Both the position numbers and the translations under genes were made by a program. A stretch of 64,000 nt of DNA from Sulfuricurvum sp. (GTDB lineage: Bacteria; Campylobacterota; Campylobacteria; Campylobacterales; Sulfurimonadaceae): NCBI GenBank assembly GCA_020721585.1, contig DYMK01000004.1, positions 1-64,000 of the forward strand, given 5' to 3'. Of this stretch, positions 17,333 through 26,386 are shown piece after piece. Each line of letters begins with the position of its first letter. The stretch's first letter is position 1. Below the pieces are notes generated by a model. The model saw nothing but the letters and a program-made list of their open reading frames with translations, was not told where the DNA came from and searched no databases.

Positions 17333-17926
17333 TTAGGAGGCAAAGTTTTCTTCTAAGGTTGTTTGTAATTCCAAAAGTGCTTTATTTAAATCGAAGTCGG
17401 ATTTATAGACATCATGCACCGAATAGCTTTTGAGCGGTTGCGCTCCACAAAATTGGAAAAGTTTGTGCAGTGCGATATTGGCGTGATCGACACTCATCCC
17501 CTCGAAAAAGCCCTTTGGATTGTCAAACTCGCTTATTGGACAGTTGTAGGTAAAGCTTAGCATATAACGTTTTTCTTGCATCAATCCGCCACTACCGTAT
17601 TTCTTAGAGGGATCTTCACGGCTTCGCCCATCGCTGGTATAGGTGACCGTATTGTTGCCACTGGAGAAGACTTCATCCACGTATTTTTTTGCCAACCACG
17701 GTAATCCCATCCAGTATACGGGGGATTGGACGAAGAACACATCTGCCCATCTGAAGTTTTCCAACTCCACTGCGACATCGTACCCTGTATCAATCGTGGT
17801 TTCCCGCACGTCGTATCCGTGTGTTAAAAAAAAGCTTTTGGCTTCATTAAGAATCTCATGGGTTAAGTTGCCATTGGCAAATCCTTCGTATTTTTGGTGA
17901 AGGTTGAGAAGGAGGATATGTTTCAT
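17333..17926 (-). CDS. mdaB: NAD(P)H:quinone oxidoreductase, MdaB family
   Basis: 197 residues. LLLNLHQKYEGFANGNLTH, VFFVQSPVYWMGLPWLAKKYVDEVF (two blocks) and GSGGLMQEKRYMLSFTYN match the FMN/FAD-dependent MdaB quinone reductases known from Helicobacter. The enzyme does two-electron quinone reduction and protects against oxidative stress. It is separated from the genes to the right by a diverged copy of another gene's 3' end (17989-18016). Confidence 0.88.
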   Translation of the reverse strand: MKHILLLNLHQKYEGFANGNLTHEILNEAKSFFLTHGYDVRETTIDTGYDVAVELENFRWADVFFVQSPVYWMGLPWLAKKYVDEVFSSGNNTVTYTSDGRSREDPSKKYGSGGLMQEKRYMLSFTYNCPISEFDNPKGFFEGMSVDHANIALHKLFQFCGAQPLKSYSVHDVYKSDFDLNKALLELQTTLEENFAS

Positions 17927-17988
17927 GTCTGTTTCCTGTGATGGTATAGGGCAGATTGTACTCTTCTAGGGTAAATGGTGTATAGGGT

Positions 17989-18016
17989 TCACCCCTTCGC
18001 CTTCACCTCGCTTGGG
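17989..18016. repeat. Diverged direct repeat: displaced 3' end of the DUF4231-type gene
   Basis: This 28-bp stretch matches 18847-18874 at 25 positions. Read on the minus strand it encodes PSEVKAKG and a stop, the same residues as the end of the gene at 18847-19269, and all three differences are synonymous. It therefore looks like the tail of a once-coding allele, left behind when the segment between the two copies arrived. Confidence 0.7.
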
Positions 18017-18056
18017 ATAAAGAAAGCTAAACGATGTAAAATGTTTTCGGCTATCA

Positions 18057-18323
18057 TTACTTTGGGGAGTTATCTTCTTTTAGTTTGTTATCCACTAAAA
18101 ACGCTTTCATATCATCTACTATTCCACCAAAAAAAAGTACAGTTTTTTCGGATATGGATTTTACATCACCATAATGTGTAATGGGAACGTGAGGTATTCC
18201 TTTTTCAGTAGATTCACCCGAAAGATTATTATCACTAAGCGTTTCTGATGCCCAAACATACTGACCCATAAATGCGATCAAAAATAATCCACTAATACCA
18301 TTAGAAAGTTTTAAATTCACCAT
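18057..18323 (-). CDS. Small exported protein of unknown function (88 aa)
   Basis: I do not recognise a family. Residues 7-25 (SNGISGLFLIAFMGQYVWA) form a signal peptide; the mature part is polar and acidic-basic mixed with one hydrophobic stretch (VLFFGGIVDDMKAFL). It lies with the lipoprotein gene at 18378 inside a segment bounded by a direct repeat of the neighbouring gene's 3' end, so both may be acquired together. Confidence 0.55.
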   Translation of the reverse strand: MVNLKLSNGISGLFLIAFMGQYVWASETLSDNNLSGESTEKGIPHVPITHYGDVKSISEKTVLFFGGIVDDMKAFLVDNKLKEDNSPK

Positions 18324-18377
18324 GCACTACCTTGCCTATAGCGTGGTATTAAACTTTTGCTTAATACCACAATTTTT

Positions 18378-18776
18378 TTATTGGAACAAACCACCTTTGG
18401 TTTCACCGTGAGCATCTGAAGCAATATAATTTTTAACATATCCCTTATCATCAAATAAAACAACCAATGTTTTTGTTGTATCGTTAGTACCCTGAACAAA
18501 TAAGCTTACAAGAGGGATAAAATTTACCGCTTTTATATCTTTACGAACGTGAATATAGGACCATTTTTCATTACCATTGTTGTCAAAATCTGTTTTATCT
18601 GGATCGCCTAACATCGCTTTAACGTCATCTTTAGTCGATTTTCCTTTTGCAATTCCACGGTCTAACTGTGTTTTGTCCATTTTTCCAAGTGTTTCATTGC
18701 CTGTTTTAACGGCACATCCACTAAACGCAAGGCTACTAACCATAGCGACAACGCCCAATATCATTTTACTTTTCAT
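18378..18776 (-). CDS. Lipoprotein with SmpA/OmlA (BamE-like) domain
   Basis: 132 residues from ATG 18776, which has AAGGAA at the right distance; an ATG at 18797 is less likely. Lipoprotein signal with lipobox AFSGC at about residue 20. The mature protein shows the BamE-like pattern IAKGKSTKDDVKAMLGDPDKTDFDNNGNEKWSY (two blocks). BamE belongs to the outer-membrane protein assembly machine, but short family members like this one are common and their role is not fixed. Confidence 0.7.
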   Translation of the reverse strand: MKSKMILGVVAMVSSLAFSGCAVKTGNETLGKMDKTQLDRGIAKGKSTKDDVKAMLGDPDKTDFDNNGNEKWSYIHVRKDIKAVNFIPLVSLFVQGTNDTTKTLVVLFDDKGYVKNYIASDAHGETKGGLFQ

Positions 18777-18846
18777 CGAAATTCCTTTGAATACCATAAT
18801 TTTTAACGTACTATTCTACTGAAACATAGATTAATACTTTCCAAGA

Positions 18847-18874
18847 TCACCCCTTTGCTTTTACCTCGCTTGGG
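18847..18874. repeat. Direct repeat partner (3' end of DUF4231-type gene)
   Basis: Matches 17989-18016 at 25 of 28 positions; the pair bounds an 830-bp segment with two small genes. Confidence 0.7.
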
Positions 18875-19269
18875 GTGTTGGTCACTTGCCATTGTCCGTT
18901 TTCTTGGGACAATATCCCCTCCACGGTTTTGACCAACAGGGGAAAACGGGTCGCTTCGTCGTGATAAGGGTCTAAGTGTGTCTCAAATATCATCAGCTGG
19001 TATTTGAGTTTTTCACTGGTGGCGCGATAGGTAACCCAGTTTTCTTGGAAGCGATAGATCGATAAAATCCCCGTAATCAAAGCAATACCTCCCCCTAAAA
19101 CACCCGCAAAAATAGGATTAAGATAGATCGCCACCACAGGGAGGAAGATAGCAAAAATGAGTTGCGCGATGGTGAGGCGTTTGAACCATCGTTGGTTCCA
19201 ACTGCTTTTGGTACTGTACCATTTCATCTGATCTTTGAGGCGTTGTTCGAGGTAATCACTTTCAGTCAT
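18847..19269 (-). CDS. DUF4231 (SLATT-like) two-TM protein
   Basis: 140 residues. YLEQRLKDQMKWYSTKSSWNQ at the N-terminus (split here at Lys), two membrane segments (about 36-52 and 55-70), then RFQENWVTYRATSEKLKYQ are the DUF4231 signature. The related SLATT families were predicted as membrane effectors in bacterial conflict systems with nucleotide-signal sensors. No cyclase, SLOG or other partner is adjacent, so any defence role is unproven. Its last 28 bp recur at 17989. Confidence 0.75.
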   Translation of the reverse strand: MTESDYLEQRLKDQMKWYSTKSSWNQRWFKRLTIAQLIFAIFLPVVAIYLNPIFAGVLGGGIALITGILSIYRFQENWVTYRATSEKLKYQLMIFETHLDPYHDEATRFPLLVKTVEGILSQENGQWQVTNTPSEVKAKG

Positions 19270-19319
19270 GGTCTTCTCCTGTTTCTATAATTAAGTGCTT
19301 TTACGTCGTATTTAAGTTT

Positions 19320-19375
19320 CGTCATTCCCGCGAAGGCGGGAATCCAGCTAGACTCCCGCCTTCGCGGGAGTGACG
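19320..19375. repeat. dRS3-like palindromic repeat, double unit
   Basis: Contains ATTCCC-N8-GGGAAT, the layout of the Neisseria dRS3 element, next to a second inverted unit CTCCCGCC-TTCG-CGGGAG; the whole 55 bp is itself a large imperfect palindrome. Related units occur at 42491 and 52855. Confidence 0.75.
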
Positions 19376-19441
19376 AACATCTTTGATTTTAACGGTAATT
19401 ATTAAGCTTTTCATGCAAAAAAATCCACTACGTAACATCCA

Positions 19442-20416
19442 TTAAATAAAATAGCGTGTCGCATGGCTGCGGGTCACGTCGCATTCGGTGGTGATGGGGG
19501 TAGTGCCTACCATGAGGGTTTGTTCTCCTGTAAAGGTCGGCTTACAATAAGCTAACACCAATTTCGCCGCCAAAAGCATATCTTCAGGATCGGCATTGGC
19601 AGAGAGGAGACTGTCCGGACCGATAAGATCGGTGTGGAGGGGGAGGTATTTGGGATTTTCAAAGCTTTTAAGGAGGGCGTTTTCTTCGGCGTTGCGACCG
19701 ATAATGAGTTTGGCACCGTTGGGGAGGCGCAGATGGCGACCGTATTTAAGGATCGGAATGTCGGCTTTGATAAAATGGTCATCATGCGCCAAAACATCCC
19801 GAATTTTGCGGGAAAAGTGCTCATCGGTGAGCAAGCACCCTCCCCCCGGAGCTTCGTAATCACGCAGACCAAACGCGTGTACCAGTTCCATCTGACGATC
19901 ACGGGAGCGTCCGACGATGTTTTCTAATTTTTCCCGATCGACCCATCCCTTAAGTTCAGGAACCGTGGGAGCCAACGCTTTGGCACTTAAAGGTCGAAGC
20001 AATAATCCCTCACAGTCACTGAGTTTGAGGACACTTTGGAGCGCTTCATGGTTTTGGCTCATGGGACGTTGCCCCAACACTTCACCGCTGATGATGAAAT
20101 CTGCCCCCTCTTCGACCATAAGACGTTTGGCGACTTCTGCCATCTTACCGTGACAATCGATGCAGGGATTAAAGTGTTTCCCATAGCCGTATTGGGGGGT
20201 GAAGAGGACTTTTTCGAGGTATTCGTCTTGGATATCGACGATACGCAATCGCGCCCCCACTTGGTCACAAATGTTGTTCATGTGGGCAAGACGATCTTTG
20301 GTGGAACCAAATCCCGTGTTGATGTTGCACGCGACCACCTCGATCCCTTGATTGGTGAGGAGTTTGATGGCTAATGCCGAATCCAAACCACCGCTAAAGA
20401 GGGCTATTGCTTTCAT
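19442..20416 (-). CDS. ThiI/MnmA-like PP-loop ATPase with NFACT-R_2 domain
   Basis: 324 residues. The PP-loop FSGGLDSALAIKLL at residues 7-20 binds ATP. Cysteines in FNPCIDCHGKMAEV (about 84-97), a GEVLGQRPMSQN block and EAPGGGCLLTD follow the tRNA-thiouridylase-like pattern. The region PILKYGRHLRLPNGAKLIIGRN (in two blocks) is the NFACT-R_2 type RNA-binding domain. I infer a tRNA sulfur-modification or related RNA-adenylating role; the exact base is unknown. A lone gene. Confidence 0.75.
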   Translation of the reverse strand: MKAIALFSGGLDSALAIKLLTNQGIEVVACNINTGFGSTKDRLAHMNNICDQVGARLRIVDIQDEYLEKVLFTPQYGYGKHFNPCIDCHGKMAEVAKRLMVEEGADFIISGEVLGQRPMSQNHEALQSVLKLSDCEGLLLRPLSAKALAPTVPELKGWVDREKLENIVGRSRDRQMELVHAFGLRDYEAPGGGCLLTDEHFSRKIRDVLAHDDHFIKADIPILKYGRHLRLPNGAKLIIGRNAEENALLKSFENPKYLPLHTDLIGPDSLLSANADPEDMLLAAKLVLAYCKPTFTGEQTLMVGTTPITTECDVTRSHATRYFI

Positions 20417-20570
20417 TGTATTGTGTTCCTTATTCTAATTTAAGTAATTATCGAAAAGGTAGCGCGAAACTATCCCCTATTTTTTGGACTATTATAGCAA
20501 AAACCCTTGGGCAAGTCATTACCCATACAAAAGTATTGCTAATTAATACAATAAAGGGTACACTCGCAGT

Positions 20571-20816
20571 ATGAAAAAAACCGTTAAATACACCGATGAG
20601 ATGCTGGGAGATATGAAAATTGTAACTGATTTTTTACCGTCGCCCAAAGAGTTAATTTTTAAAGAAGATACGGTAAAAATCACCCTTTCATTGACCAAAG
20701 AGAGTGTTGAATTTTTTAAAAAAGAGGCAGAAAAACATCATACCCAGTATCAAAAAATGATACGTAATTTATTGGATGTGTATGCAAGTAGCCATACGTT
20801 GAAACCTGTATCCTAA
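20571..20816 (+). CDS. CopG/BrnA-type ribbon-helix-helix protein
   Basis: 81 residues. The C-terminal part, VKITLSLTKESVEFFKKEAE then TQYQKMIRNLLDVY, is a ribbon-helix-helix DNA-binding domain like BrnA antitoxins. No BrnT or other toxin gene lies on either side (dnaG follows convergently), so it is an orphan, either a lone regulator or an antitoxin left after toxin loss. Confidence 0.75.
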   Translation: MKKTVKYTDEMLGDMKIVTDFLPSPKELIFKEDTVKITLSLTKESVEFFKKEAEKHHTQYQKMIRNLLDVYASSHTLKPVS

Positions 20817-20820
20817 GGGA

Positions 20821-22461
20821 TCACCCCAACGGCACCAATTCCCCTTTTTTCAGTCGTGCTATTGTATCGCGTATCTGACGAATACGGTACGATTTTTGGT
20901 CAAATGAGGTCGAAGTGCTTCCCACTTTTTTGAGTTCTTTGGTGTAGTGTTGAATCAAAAAGGTGATAAGCTCCGCACGCACCTCCTCATCCCCCGCAAA
21001 CACACGAATACGCTCATCCATCATAATGGCATGAAGCCGTGGGTCGTCTTCTCCGTTGATGGCAGCAACCAGTTCACTGCTATGAGAGTGCAAAAACAGA
21101 GGATCAATAAAATCCAATAACGGTTCAATGAGCATCGGACGATCCACTAAGGTCTTAATGAGACTCAATTCCCACACATCATAATGGGTGAGTTGAAGCG
21201 TGGGGACATGGGTGGGTGTGTGGGTGTGATTGAGTTTTAGCAGTGTAGGAGAGACCCCCAATTGGGACGCGGTAAAGGGGACATACTCCTCTTGCATCAG
21301 GGGGGAGAGGGTCTTGAGATACCCCATACTCTCGTGCAACGCCGCTTCTTTGGCACGAGGGTCACTGAGGGGATAGGTGGCGATAATCTCGGTAAGGACA
21401 AATTCGATAAACGCAATGGGAGAGTGCAAAAGGGCATTGAGTTGGGGTAATTTCCCCTCACGCACCATATCCGCAGGGTCCAATCCCCCCTCAAACAAAA
21501 TCACCCCCCCATCAAAACCGCTACTGCTGAGGAGTTTAGACGCTTTGAGTGCGGCGGTGCGTCCTGCTTTATCCCCATCGTAAGCGACAAAGACTTTGGG
21601 TTCCCCTTTGCGTAAAAGGGGGAGATGCTCTGGGGTCAGTGCCGTTCCCAAGGTTGCAACGGTGTGGGTAAATCCCGCTTGGTGGAGCATCACGACATCC
21701 AAATACCCCTCGGTGACAATGATCTCGCGACGGTGAAAAATCGCTTCCCGTGCCAAAGGATAGGCGTATAGCAGACGCGATTTATTAAAAATCGCACTTT
21801 GGGAGGAGTTGACGTATTTGGCTTGATGCCCCGTGATGGTACGCCCCCCCAATCCGACGATGGCACCATTGGGCGCGTGGATAGGAAACGTTATCCGTTC
21901 AATAAATCGGGCAAACAGTTTCCCCTCTTCCCCTCGACCAATCGCCCCTTGCAAGAGCGATTCTTCAGGGGTAAAACGGTTGTTTTCCAAAAAACGGAGG
22001 GTTTCAGAGGACATGGGGGCATACCCTATCCCAAATTTTTCGATACTGGAGCTAAAAACCCCCCGATCGTGTAAATACTGCAAAGCGACCTTATGGTCAC
22101 TAAGCCGTTTTTGGTACCAATTAGTGAGCGTTTCAAGGAGTTGTGACCGCTCTTTACGTTCGGAGCTGTCGGTGTAGTGGAGGGTAAAATTGACCGAAGA
22201 GGCGAGTTTTTCAATCGCTTCGGGGTAATTGAGTTTTTCGTATTCCATCACAAAACTAATGGCATCACCATGCGCACCACACCCAAAACAGTGATACTTT
22301 TGACGTGCGGGATTGACCGTGAAACTGGGGGATTTCTCATCGTGAAACGGACACGGAGCTTTGAAAGCGGCCCCTGAGCGTTTGAGTTCGAGATACGAAC
22401 CCACCACATCAACAATGTCAAGACGCGCTTTGAGCGCTTCGATGGAATCTTGGGTTATCAT
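20821..22461 (-). CDS. dnaG: DNA primase
   Basis: 546 residues from ATG 22461 (MITQDSIEALK); the frame extends to a TTG at 22479, which has no support. Zinc-binding domain CPFHDEKSPSF...CFGC at residues 37-61, RNA polymerase domain with the TOPRIM block VTEGYLDVVMLHQAG near 250 and AYDGDKAG near 298. The C-terminal helicase-binding part is short and divergent, as usual in Campylobacterota. It primes DNA replication with DnaB. Confidence 0.95.
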   Translation of the reverse strand: MITQDSIEALKARLDIVDVVGSYLELKRSGAAFKAPCPFHDEKSPSFTVNPARQKYHCFGCGAHGDAISFVMEYEKLNYPEAIEKLASSVNFTLHYTDSSERKERSQLLETLTNWYQKRLSDHKVALQYLHDRGVFSSSIEKFGIGYAPMSSETLRFLENNRFTPEESLLQGAIGRGEEGKLFARFIERITFPIHAPNGAIVGLGGRTITGHQAKYVNSSQSAIFNKSRLLYAYPLAREAIFHRREIIVTEGYLDVVMLHQAGFTHTVATLGTALTPEHLPLLRKGEPKVFVAYDGDKAGRTAALKASKLLSSSGFDGGVILFEGGLDPADMVREGKLPQLNALLHSPIAFIEFVLTEIIATYPLSDPRAKEAALHESMGYLKTLSPLMQEEYVPFTASQLGVSPTLLKLNHTHTPTHVPTLQLTHYDVWELSLIKTLVDRPMLIEPLLDFIDPLFLHSHSSELVAAINGEDDPRLHAIMMDERIRVFAGDEEVRAELITFLIQHYTKELKKVGSTSTSFDQKSYRIRQIRDTIARLKKGELVPLG

Positions 22462-22553
22462 AAAAGGGATTGTACCCAATGGGGACTGAAGAAGGTTTCA
22501 GGGACTGGTATTTGAAAAAGAATCACGTGGAAGAAAAGGAATGAAGAAAGGTT

Positions 22554-22577
22554 CAAAAAGCGAAAATTCGCTTTTTG
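22554..22577. terminator. Rho-independent terminator of rpsB-tsf
   Basis: CAAAAAGCGAA and TTCGCTTTTTG are complementary arms around an AA/TT loop; on the minus strand the right arm ends in a T-run. It sits 7 bp after the tsf stop. Confidence 0.75.
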
Positions 22578-22583
22578 AGAGGA

Positions 22584-23651
22584 TTATGCCATTTGAGCGG
22601 CAACTTCAGCAGCGAAATCGTCCACTTTTTTCTCAATTCCTTCGCCCACTTCATACTTGATAAACTCAACCAGTTCTGCGGTTCCACCATGTTTAGCAGC
22701 TTCAGCACTTAATGCTTTCGCCACGGTCATAGAGTCATCCATAACGTAGTTTTGATCCAACAAAGCACGTTCTTTATCCAACGTTGTGTTATCCGCTACA
22801 AAACGTGCCAATTGACCAGGGATGATATTCGGCCAGATTTTTTCTGGTTTTTTATCCGCGATTAATTTTGCTTTGATTGCTTCTTCCGCCGCTGCCATAA
22901 CTTCGGGAGTTAATTGCATCATGGAGATATACTGAGGAACGTTTTTAACCGTTTTTTTCAAACGTGCTAACTCTTCGTTCTCTGTTTTAATCGCTTCAAT
23001 ACGACCAATAGTCTCTTCAGCAACAAACTGAGGGTCAAAATCGTTATAACTCATAGTGGTTGGTTTCATTGCAGCAACGTGCATTGCAATGTTTTTCAAC
23101 ATCGGCGCAATCGCATCAGCGGTTTTTTGGCTATCACATACCGCTGCTACCAAAGCACCCACACGACCATTGGAGTGAACGTAACCATTAACCGCGCCAT
23201 TTTCACCTGCATTGAGGGTCACAAAACGACGTGTAACGATTTTTTCACCGATACGGGCAACTTGCGCCGTGAAATACTCAGAGAACGTTCCCTCTTCGTA
23301 GGAGGTTTCATTCAATTCTTCTACACTGCTTACACCTGTGGTGAAGACGTGCGCAGCGGTGTTTCCAACAAGGGCAATAAAGCCATCATTTTTAGCCACG
23401 AAATCAGTTTCAGAGTTAATTTCGACCAAAGAAGCCGACGTAAACGTATCGGAAACCTTAAGACCCAAAAGCCCCTCAGCTGCGACACGATCCGCTTTTT
23501 TAGCGGTTTGTGCCATACCACGGTCGCGCAAAAATTCTTTGGCTTTTTCCATGTCACCATCACATTCAGTGAGGGCTTTTTTACAATCCATCATCGGCGC
23601 GTCGGTTGCCGTGCGGAGTTCTTTAACCATTGCTGCTGTGATTTCTGCCAT
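22584..23651 (-). CDS. tsf: Translation elongation factor EF-Ts
   Basis: 355 residues, the longer form found in Campylobacterota. UBA-like N-terminus ([19 protein letters not shown]), the TDFVAKN motif that contacts EF-Tu near residue 86, and two dimerisation subdomains. It recycles EF-Tu from GDP to GTP. It follows rpsB by 2 nt and ends at a terminator. Confidence 0.97.
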   Translation of the reverse strand: MAEITAAMVKELRTATDAPMMDCKKALTECDGDMEKAKEFLRDRGMAQTAKKADRVAAEGLLGLKVSDTFTSASLVEINSETDFVAKNDGFIALVGNTAAHVFTTGVSSVEELNETSYEEGTFSEYFTAQVARIGEKIVTRRFVTLNAGENGAVNGYVHSNGRVGALVAAVCDSQKTADAIAPMLKNIAMHVAAMKPTTMSYNDFDPQFVAEETIGRIEAIKTENEELARLKKTVKNVPQYISMMQLTPEVMAAAEEAIKAKLIADKKPEKIWPNIIPGQLARFVADNTTLDKERALLDQNYVMDDSMTVAKALSAEAAKHGGTAELVEFIKYEVGEGIEKKVDDFAAEVAAQMA

Positions 23652-23653
23652 GA

Positions 23654-24418
23654 TTACGCTTCCTCTGCTACAACTGCTTCAGAAGCAGCTTCTGCTACTT
23701 CTTCTTCTTCTACTACTACCGCTTCGTCGTTTCCGCCGTTGCGAAGTGCTTTACCTTCATTGATCGCTTCTGCCATTTCTTTACAGAACAATTGGATAGA
23801 ACGGATGGCATCATCATTTCCAGGGATGGGGATGTCGATAACATCCGGATCACAGTTGGTATCAAGTGGTGCAACCACACGGATTCCAAGATTACGCGCT
23901 TCTTGAACCGCAATGTGTTCTTTGACCGCATCCACAACAAACATCATATCCGGCAATGTTTTCATGTTACGGATACCGCCAAGGTACGCAATCAATTTTT
24001 CTTTTTGACGACCCATCATCAACGCTTCTTTTTTAGTCAAAAGGCCGATTTGTCCATTGGCTTGCATCTCTTCGATGATTTCAAGTTTACGGATGGATTT
24101 TTGGATTGTTGGAAAGTTGGTCAACATTCCTCCCAACCAGCGGTTGTCAACGTAGGGCATACCACACGAGATTGCTGCATCACGTACCGCAACACGCGCT
24201 TGTTTTTTGGTTCCTACGAACAATACCGTTTGTCCCTCAGCCGCAGCGTCAAGTACTTGTTGGTACGCAGCACGGAAAAAACGTAAGGTTTTTTGCAAAT
24301 CAATAATGTAAATGTTTTTACGAACACCGAAAATGTATTTTTTCATTTTTGGGTTCCAACGACGGGTTTGGTGACCGAAGTGAACACCACACTCTAAAAG
24401 GTCTTTCATAGTTACCAT
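23654..24418 (-). CDS. rpsB: 30S ribosomal protein S2
   Basis: 254 residues. [21 protein letters not shown] and [12 protein letters not shown] and [13 protein letters not shown] are S2 signatures. The C-terminal 25 residues are an acidic Glu/Ala/Val tail. Head of the rpsB-tsf operon, with a 380-bp leader/promoter region upstream. Confidence 0.97.
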   Translation of the reverse strand: MVTMKDLLECGVHFGHQTRRWNPKMKKYIFGVRKNIYIIDLQKTLRFFRAAYQQVLDAAAEGQTVLFVGTKKQARVAVRDAAISCGMPYVDNRWLGGMLTNFPTIQKSIRKLEIIEEMQANGQIGLLTKKEALMMGRQKEKLIAYLGGIRNMKTLPDMMFVVDAVKEHIAVQEARNLGIRVVAPLDTNCDPDVIDIPIPGNDDAIRSIQLFCKEMAEAINEGKALRNGGNDEAVVVEEEEVAEAASEAVVAEEA

Positions 24419-24802
24419 AAGTGGCTCCTGAGTTAATATTTTTTGTTCAATCGTTTACTTGGGCGAGCGCAAACAGAGCCGATGAGACATCGGATGCACG
24501 AGAACAGCACGATTCGCTTGCGAACTTTTTCACGCGACTAAATCTTTTTTAGTGGAGAGAAAATCGGCGGATTCTACTCAATTTCCTCTTAATAGTAGCT
24601 GTACGAAATCCTTTTTTTAGGGCATAGACCACCTAAACCCACTAGCATAACATTTAAACCACGATTCAATACTACAATCATCCTGTTGGTTTTAGGTTTT
24701 GCTATCGTGAAAAATGATACTATATTACAGTAGAAAAAGAATCGCAATACTTACATAAACTTCGTCATAGAAATGGCAAAAATATACAAAAAGGGATAAT
24801 CT
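24419..24802. other. Divergent intergenic region with rpsB leader
   Basis: No gene. It contains the ribosome site of rpsB (24419-24430), several short inverted repeats such as ACTAAAtc...TTTAGT around 24537-24553, and the AT-rich promoter of the DUF3373 gene with GGGATAAT just before 24803. An autoregulatory rpsB leader is plausible but I could not fold it reliably. Confidence 0.4.
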
Positions 24803-26386
24803 ATGAGTCACAAATTTTCGGGAATTTGGGTGGCATTACTGTTTTTTTCTACTATGGCTGTGGCTGAGGATACTTTGGCGCAAAAGTTTGAGAAAATGGA
24901 AAAAGAACTTGCTGCACTCAAAGCGGAAGTTGCTAGCCTTAAAGGACACAAGATTTCCCTAAGCCATCCTGAACTTAATACCATAAATAATACCTCTGAC
25001 TCGGATGATCTTGCAACCGACTCCACCAAAGAAAAATCTTCCCATTCGGGCATGAACTTTTTAGAAAAAACCTCCGTCGCTAATTTAACCGAAGTGAACA
25101 AAGAGTTTGACAGCGTTAAAGAGGAACTCAGCGAACTTAATAAAAAAACGAATGGGAATGGGCTTAAATTTGACGTTGATTTTCGTACCAGTGTGGATAA
25201 CCTCGGGTATAAAATGGCCAATGGCAGCACCCAAAAAAACAATGCCTTATTGAGCAATCGGCTGTGGCTTAATATGGGCTATGCGGAGACCAATAATCTC
25301 ACGTTTGTGGGGCAATTAGCGTACAATAAAATTTTCGGTCAACGTATGATGGGAACCGCTTCTGCGGGGGCAGATGGATTTGATTGGATCAGTGCAGAGA
25401 GTGTGCAAGATGATACCCTTCGTGTCCGCTCTGCCTATTTTCTGTATCGTAACGATACCTTAGGGGGAGCTAATATTCCATGGGCATTTAGTCTTGGTCG
25501 CCGCCCCTCTACCAATGGGCATCTTGTCCGACTTCGCGACGATGATCATATCGCTTCCCCTCTTGCCCATACGGTCAATCTTGAGTTTGATGGAGCCAGT
25601 GCGAAGTTTAATACCGAAACACTCACAAAATTGGACGGTTCCTATCTTAAATTCTGTGTAGGCCGGGGACTTAGTCAAGCACAATCCCGTTTTAGCCCAA
25701 CCCCCTACGCTACCCAAGGGATCAGTAATAATACCAGCAATATAGTGGGGGTTATTGTTGTCCCGTATGATCACAAACAGTACAGTGCAGGGTTGCAATA
25801 CACCTACGCTAATAACCTCATTGATATGAACCAATCAACACCGGCTATAACAACCACAACCGTAGGAGGGCTTCATACCGCCACGGCCTTTGCCATGTTT
25901 AATGCCGTTGGGAATGAGTGGAGCGGTATTTTGAATGATACCCTCTTTTTTATCAGTGGAGCAGTCTCTAAAACCCAACCGGATGAGGGTAAAAGTATGC
26001 TAGGTTCAACCCAGAGCCAAAGTGGCTATAGCTATTGGATTGGGGCGCAATTTCCCTCGTTAATCAGTGAAGAGGGGCGATGGGGCGTTGAGTTTAACCA
26101 TGGTTCTAAGTACTGGAGACCAATGACCTACAGTGAAGATACCCTTATTGGCTCTAAGATTGCGGCACGCGGTAATGCCTATGAGGTCTATTTCACCGAA
26201 CCATTGGTCGATGACATTCTCACTTTCCAACTGCGTTATACCTACATCGATTACCGCTATGCGGGAAGCAATGGATTTTTTGGGGATTCGGGGACACCTA
26301 CGGCTATTTCGTCAGGAATGACCAATTCTGCTAGCACGGTCAGCAAAGCCCACGATATCCGTGCTTACCTCCGTTATAAATTCTAA
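24803..26386 (+). CDS. DUF3373 outer-membrane beta-barrel protein
   Basis: 527 residues. Signal peptide (SGIWVALLFFSTMAVA), a coiled coil at residues 25-50 (KFEKMEKELAALKAEVASLKG, in part), a low-complexity Ser/Asp linker, a second coiled coil at 85-115, and then a long beta-rich barrel ending in the aromatic terminal strand RAYLRYKF. This matches the DUF3373 family, abundant in Campylobacterota and probably porin-like. Substrate is unknown. The next gene begins inside its last 26 bp. Confidence 0.85.
   Translation: MSHKFSGIWVALLFFSTMAVAEDTLAQKFEKMEKELAALKAEVASLKGHKISLSHPELNTINNTSDSDDLATDSTKEKSSHSGMNFLEKTSVANLTEVNKEFDSVKEELSELNKKTNGNGLKFDVDFRTSVDNLGYKMANGSTQKNNALLSNRLWLNMGYAETNNLTFVGQLAYNKIFGQRMMGTASAGADGFDWISAESVQDDTLRVRSAYFLYRNDTLGGANIPWAFSLGRRPSTNGHLVRLRDDDHIASPLAHTVNLEFDGASAKFNTETLTKLDGSYLKFCVGRGLSQAQSRFSPTPYATQGISNNTSNIVGVIVVPYDHKQYSAGLQYTYANNLIDMNQSTPAITTTTVGGLHTATAFAMFNAVGNEWSGILNDTLFFISGAVSKTQPDEGKSMLGSTQSQSGYSYWIGAQFPSLISEEGRWGVEFNHGSKYWRPMTYSEDTLIGSKIAARGNAYEVYFTEPLVDDILTFQLRYTYIDYRYAGSNGFFGDSGTPTAISSGMTNSASTVSKAHDIRAYLRYKF

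Noticed and set aside
19320-19375. CRISPR-like repeat
   Set aside because: Only one pair of inverted units is present, with no regular spacers; copies are dispersed over 33 kb.
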